Below are positions 43,133 through 46,773 of a DNA stretch of 46,773 nucleotides, piece after piece. The notes beneath the pieces were generated by a model. That model ran no database searches and was not told the origin of the DNA. It saw only the letters and a list, made by a program, of their open reading frames with translations. Each line of letters begins with the position of its first letter. Position 1 is the first letter of the stretch. The position numbers were made by a program, and so were the translations under genes. Source of the stretch: Oscillospiraceae bacterium (GTDB lineage: Bacteria; Bacillota_A; Clostridia; Oscillospirales; Oscillospiraceae); contig CADADE010000013.1 in NCBI GenBank assembly GCA_902786615.1, forward strand, positions 1 to 46,773. The letters run 5' to 3'.

Positions 43133-44950
43133 ATGGACAATCATTCTGAAACAATCAAAAAGCTGCATACAGCCAGGCGGCGTATATATGCGATCGCTCT
43201 TCTCCTGACAGGGGCGGTGAGTGAGCTCGTGTGGACGGTGTTCAATGCTCTGCATCACAATGCCGAGCTTCCTTTCACACTGGCTTACACACTCCTGCTG
43301 CTTGCGGGCGCATGGCTCCTGTACAGAAGACTCAAGAGGGGAGAGGCGGAAGCTCGTCCGGCGGAGGACCCGGCCCTGTATGCTCTGCACGACCAATACC
43401 TTAAGCGCCTGCTCCATTCCATTGCACTTTTCATCGCAGCTTTCACGGTCTTTGTCGGGGCAGAGCTGAGCTTCTATTTCTTCGGAAACTCCAAGTCGGC
43501 GGAGCTTGCGGAGAACATGGCCTCCAATATCCTGCTGATCCAGCTCCCGCTTTATTTGCTCATCAAGAACGTTCTGGGGCTGCGTCATGTTTCGCGCTAT
43601 GTCGGTTTTGCGGATGAAAAGCGGGCCAGGCTGCATCTCGGCGGCATGACGCTGTTTTCGCTGCTCTACTGGCTTGCGGTGCTGACATCGACAGTGATCC
43701 TGCGCGAGCGGATTACATACCCGGCAAACGCCTTTATCGCGGCGGGCGTCGTGTTCCTGCTCATCGTGATCACTTACGATCTCACCCTCAGGAAGCACAT
43801 CACGCGTCAAAACCTGGTGTTCAACCGTCTGCGCATCGCACTCTGGACCGCCGCAGCTGTGCTTGTTGTCGGATTTGTAATGCTCCGCCGCGATACCTGG
43901 TACACTCAGACCTATATCAATTCCGTCCCGGTGGTCACCCGCGTTCCCTGTCCCATTGAATATGATGAGGAAAGCGGCGTCTATACGCTCACCGCACAAA
44001 ACGGGGATTTCAAAATCCTGCACCTGACGGATATTCACCTCGGAAATTCCCTCTACTCTTACCGCAAGGATATCAAAGCCCTGCAGGCATGCTATGCCGA
44101 GATTTCCTATGCAAAGCCGGACCTTGTTATCGTTACAGGTGACCTGTGTTTTCCGCTCGGCATCATGTCCATGTCCTTCAATAACGCAGCTCCCGTCCAG
44201 CAGTTTGCAGCCTTCATGCGAAACGTGGGTGTCCCCTGGGCCTTCACCTATGGCAACCACGACACGGAGAGCATCGCCTCCATGGACCGGGAATCCCTCA
44301 ACGACGTGTACATGTCCCTGTCCTTCAAAACCTCCGGCGTGCTGCTCTACCCCTATGTGCAGCCGGAAATCACCGGGCGCAGCAACCAGCTGATTGAGCT
44401 GCGAAATGCCGACGGCAGCCTCAACACCGCCCTCTTCCTGCTCGACTCCAACGCCTACACCGGCGAGGGCATCAACGTCTATGACTACATCCACGATGAC
44501 CAGGTGGACTGGTACGCCGCTCAGGTGGAGCGCCTGAACGCGGAAGCCGGGCATACCGTACCCTCCATGGTATTCTTCCACATCCCTCTGCAGCAGTACC
44601 GCACTGCCTATGAACTTTACGAGTCGGGCAGCGATGAGGTGACGTATTTCTTCGGCGAAAACGCGGAGAAGATGATCAACAAGGTCTGCTGTTCCGATTA
44701 TCCGAGTAAGCTCTTTGATTGCATGCTGGAGCTTGGCAGCACGACCGGCGTCTTCTGCGGGCACGACCATTACAACAACATGTCGCTGAAGTACAAGGGC
44801 ATCCGCCTTACCTACGGCATGAGCATCGACTACCTCGCCATGCCGGGCATTGAGCACGACACTGCCCAGCGTGGGGCCGAGCTCATTACCATCCACCCGG
44901 ACAGCTCCTGGGATCTTAAACAGATCCCGCTGACCTCGATCATGGGATAA
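43133..44950 (+). CDS. Polytopic membrane metallophosphoesterase
   Basis: A 605-residue protein with about seven N-terminal membrane helices (within residues 19-251) and a calcineurin-like phosphoesterase domain from ~290. The metal motifs are present: LTDIHLG (Asp300, His302), TGDLCF (Asp337), GNHD (374-377), a His in VFFHIPLQQ, and GHDH near the C-terminus. The catalytic domain should face outside. Substrates could be nucleotides, lipid headgroups or wall polymers. It is nine bases downstream of the hydrolase gene, so the two surface enzymes are probably one transcript, under whatever control the 14-bp array provides. Confidence 0.88.
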   Translation: MDNHSETIKKLHTARRRIYAIALLLTGAVSELVWTVFNALHHNAELPFTLAYTLLLLAGAWLLYRRLKRGEAEARPAEDPALYALHDQYLKRLLHSIALFIAAFTVFVGAELSFYFFGNSKSAELAENMASNILLIQLPLYLLIKNVLGLRHVSRYVGFADEKRARLHLGGMTLFSLLYWLAVLTSTVILRERITYPANAFIAAGVVFLLIVITYDLTLRKHITRQNLVFNRLRIALWTAAAVLVVGFVMLRRDTWYTQTYINSVPVVTRVPCPIEYDEESGVYTLTAQNGDFKILHLTDIHLGNSLYSYRKDIKALQACYAEISYAKPDLVIVTGDLCFPLGIMSMSFNNAAPVQQFAAFMRNVGVPWAFTYGNHDTESIASMDRESLNDVYMSLSFKTSGVLLYPYVQPEITGRSNQLIELRNADGSLNTALFLLDSNAYTGEGINVYDYIHDDQVDWYAAQVERLNAEAGHTVPSMVFFHIPLQQYRTAYELYESGSDEVTYFFGENAEKMINKVCCSDYPSKLFDCMLELGSTTGVFCGHDHYNNMSLKYKGIRLTYGMSIDYLAMPGIEHDTAQRGAELITIHPDSSWDLKQIPLTSIMG

Positions 44951-44956
44951 AGCAAA

Positions 44957-44985
44957 ACAGCGCCGCACGGAAAGTGCGGCGCTGT
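44957..44985. terminator. Bidirectional terminator between convergent genes
   Basis: ACAGCGCCGCAC and GTGCGGCGCTGT form a perfect 12-base stem around a five-base loop. On the minus strand TTTTGC follows, serving cysS; it also ends the plus-strand phosphoesterase transcript. Confidence 0.8.
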
Positions 44986-44998
44986 CTGCGTCTCATGA

Positions 44999-46450
44999 TT
45001 AAATTCTCTTCCACTTGGCGCCGTGGGGGATATCGGTGACTTCGATCCCGGCGGCTTTGAGCTCGTCGCGGATGCGGTCGGCTTCGGCAAAGTTCTTGGC
45101 TTTCTTCGCGTCCTGGCGGGCCATGATCTTCGCCTCAATGTCCGCGTCAGCTTCGCCGGATTCAGAGACGATGGTGAACTGGCCTGCCGCAACCTGCTGG
45201 CGCTTGAGTTCCTCACGCTTGGCAGCGGCCTTCTCAAGCAGGCTCAGACCCAGCACGGTGTCGAAGGCAGCGATGGCCTTGAGCTTGGTGGCATCGTTGG
45301 TCTTCGCCTTAAGAACATCGTACAGCGCCGTGACCGCGAGGGAGGAGTTGAGGTCGTTGTCCATAGCGGCGCGGAACTTCTGATCGAGCTCGCTAAAGGC
45401 GGCCTCGTCGATCTCACCGTCCTCGGGCTTCAACGCCGCGATGCGGGCGATGAGCTTATTGTACGCGCCCTGTGCGTTGTCGAGGTTTTCCCAGGTGAAC
45501 ACCAGGCTCTTGCGGTAGTGGCTCTGCAGGCAGAAGAAGCGGTAGGCGAGGGGATCATAGCCCTTCTGCTCGAGCAGGGACACGGTCAGAAACTCACCGC
45601 TGGACTTGCTCATTTTCCCGGATGTGGTGTTCAGGTGGAGGACATGCATCCAATATTTCACCCAAGGATGGCCTAAATAGGCCTCAGACTGGGCGATTTC
45701 GTTGGTGTGGTGGGGAAAGGCGTTGTCTATACCGCCGCAGTGGATGTCAATGTTTTCCCCCAGATGCTTCATGGAGATGCCGGAGCACTCGATGTGCCAG
45801 CCGGGGTAGCCCACACCCCAGGGGGAGTCCCACTTGAGGGCCTGATCCTCGAACTTGGACTTGGTGAACCACAGCACAAAGTCGTTCTTGTTGCGCTTGT
45901 TGGTATCCTCCTCCACACCCTCGCGCACGCCGACGTTCAGATCCTCTTCCTTGAAGTCGTTGAAGATGTAGTAGCGATCGAGCTTCGAGGTGTCAAAGTA
46001 GACGTTGCCGCCGGCAAAGTAAGCGTAGCCCGTATCCATGAGCTTCGTGATGATCTTAATGTAATCGTCAATGCAGTGCGTGGCGGGCTCCACCACGTCG
46101 GGGGTCTTGATGTTGAGCTTGGCGCAGTCATCGAAGAAGGCGTCGGTGTAATACTGCGCAATCTCCATGACGGACTTGTGCTCGCGCCTGGCACCCTTGA
46201 GCATCTTGTCCTCGCCCTCGTCGGCATCGGAGGTGAGATGGCCCACGTCGGTGATGTTCATGACGCGCTTGACATTATAGCCCGCGTAGCGCAGGTACTT
46301 CTCCAGAATGTCCTCCATGATGTAGGAGCGGAGGTTGCCGATGTGCGCAAAGTGGTAGACCGTGGGGCCGCAGGTGTACATCTTGACGAGGCTGGGATCG
46401 TTGGGAACAAACTCTTCCCGTTTATGAGAGGCGGAATTATACAGGATCAT
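44999..46450 (-). CDS. cysS: Cysteinyl-tRNA synthetase
   Basis: A 483-residue class I synthetase for tRNA-Cys. The signature segments are MYTCGPTVYHFAHIGN (zinc Cys and HIGH-type motif as HIGN), GWHIECSGISMKHLG (further zinc ligands), and GKMSKSSGEFLTV (KMSKS). The C-terminal DALR/anticodon helices are complete (ARQDAKKAKNFAEADRIRDELKAAGIEVTD). The ATG at 46450 is chosen for its AAGGAG site; a longer reading adds 43 residues through non-coding sequence. It is transcribed after pgsA. Confidence 0.97.
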   Translation of the reverse strand: MILYNSASHKREEFVPNDPSLVKMYTCGPTVYHFAHIGNLRSYIMEDILEKYLRYAGYNVKRVMNITDVGHLTSDADEGEDKMLKGARREHKSVMEIAQYYTDAFFDDCAKLNIKTPDVVEPATHCIDDYIKIITKLMDTGYAYFAGGNVYFDTSKLDRYYIFNDFKEEDLNVGVREGVEEDTNKRNKNDFVLWFTKSKFEDQALKWDSPWGVGYPGWHIECSGISMKHLGENIDIHCGGIDNAFPHHTNEIAQSEAYLGHPWVKYWMHVLHLNTTSGKMSKSSGEFLTVSLLEQKGYDPLAYRFFCLQSHYRKSLVFTWENLDNAQGAYNKLIARIAALKPEDGEIDEAAFSELDQKFRAAMDNDLNSSLAVTALYDVLKAKTNDATKLKAIAAFDTVLGLSLLEKAAAKREELKRQQVAAGQFTIVSESGEADADIEAKIMARQDAKKAKNFAEADRIRDELKAAGIEVTDIPHGAKWKRI

Positions 46451-46492
46451 GATATTAACTCCTTTTGTGAACAGGATAGAAAAGCAACAATT

Positions 46493-46520
46493 CAAAATCA
46501 AAGCGCCGGCTTTGATTTTG
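46493..46520 (-). terminator. Hairpin between pgsA and cysS
   Basis: CAAAATCAAAGC and GCTTTGATTTTG form a perfect 12-base stem with a four-base loop. On the minus strand it is followed by a mildly T-rich stretch, so it may end or attenuate the pgsA transcript. Its core resembles the hairpin at 2333-2360. Confidence 0.55.
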
Positions 46521-46575
46521 GAAGGAAGAAGGAGGGAGCAGAGCGCAGTTTTCGCGGCGCGAGCTTCTTCTGACG

Positions 46576-46773
46576 TCAATCTACATCTTTGAATACATCT
46601 TTATTTTTCATAAAATACTCAATACCGGAGTATACAGTCGTAATCAGAATGACGGCTGAGACGAGCATATTCAGCCAGTCGTACTGCGTAAACACCAGCA
46701 CGAAGCAGAGACCAACCATGGTGCAGGTGGTCTTGATCTTGCCGGACCAGGCGGCGGCGATGACACGCTGGCG
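46576..46773 (-). CDS. pgsA: CDP-diacylglycerol-glycerol-3-phosphate 3-phosphatidyltransferase, C-terminus (partial)
   Basis: The last 65 residues of a protein that runs off the right edge. The ending AAWSGKIKTTCTMVGLCFVLVF... VYSGIEYFMKNKDVFKDVD matches the C-terminal two helices and tail of PgsA, which makes phosphatidylglycerol phosphate at the membrane. The catalytic CDP-alcohol phosphotransferase motif is upstream of the window, so it cannot be checked. It precedes cysS on the same strand. Confidence 0.85.
   Translation of the reverse strand, partial: RQRVIAAAWSGKIKTTCTMVGLCFVLVFTQYDWLNMLVSAVILITTVYSGIEYFMKNKDVFKDVD

Overview
The window looks like a chromosomal segment from a GC-rich gut-type Clostridia bacterium (Firmicutes), most likely in or near Oscillospiraceae. 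The reasons are an alanyl-tRNA synthetase T-box leader, a CIRCE-controlled groESL, a TIGR03960/TIGR03936 radical SAM pair, a SpoIVFB-like site-2 protease, RNase M5, an mltG-U32 neighbourhood like Bacillus yrrL-yrrO, and AGGAGG-type ribosome binding sites. No rRNA, tRNA, CRISPR array or complete insertion sequence is visible.

Layout. 1-270: a truncated purB start. 468-6571: a peptide/nickel-type ABC importer (two permeases, two ATPases, a SAM methyltransferase and, after a small palindromic element, the binding protein). 6639-10056, minus strand: a self-contained DNA-damage cassette (LexA-like S24 repressor, Y-family polymerase, YolD-like protein, SRAP abasic-site protein). 10279-10626: an orphan small protein. 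10877-12805: groES-groEL. 12971-15774: lipid kinase, THUMP methyltransferase and DUF554 protein. 15942-19607: RF3, cyclodeaminase-like protein, sirtuin and thymidylate kinase. 19822-19992: a cysteine-rich microprotein. 20157-22686: mltG and a U32 protein. 22690-26127: T-box, alaS and HIT protein. 26186-30072: comEC, holA and rnmV, with a small membrane protein convergent to rnmV. 30594-37641: a second ABC importer of the ribose/BMP structural class with a DUF3798 binding protein, a lipoprotein-like accessory protein and PepD. 37724-40832: M50 protease and the radical SAM pair. 40974-41359: rplS, broken by a 44-bp tandem duplication. 41614-44950: an AT-rich 14-bp repeat array, a membrane-anchored TPR/alpha-beta hydrolase and a membrane metallophosphoesterase. 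44999-46773: cysS and the 3' end of pgsA, both minus strand.

How the genes may work together. The SOS-type cassette appears to be autoregulated: a perfect palindrome overlaps the -10 box of its own repressor gene. The DUF3798 locus reads as one transcription unit that could import an unidentified small ligand and hydrolyse it with PepD; its binding protein has no lipobox, whereas the accessory protein does. The first importer has a methyltransferase inside the operon, which suggests a metal-chelate or modified-ligand substrate, but this is inference.

The observations most worth a second look are the ten-unit 14-bp array at 41614-41753, the out-of-frame duplication in rplS (real or an assembly fault), the DUF3798/PepD locus, the SOS cassette, and a 161-bp terminal-inverted-repeat element that supplies the last codons of tmk.
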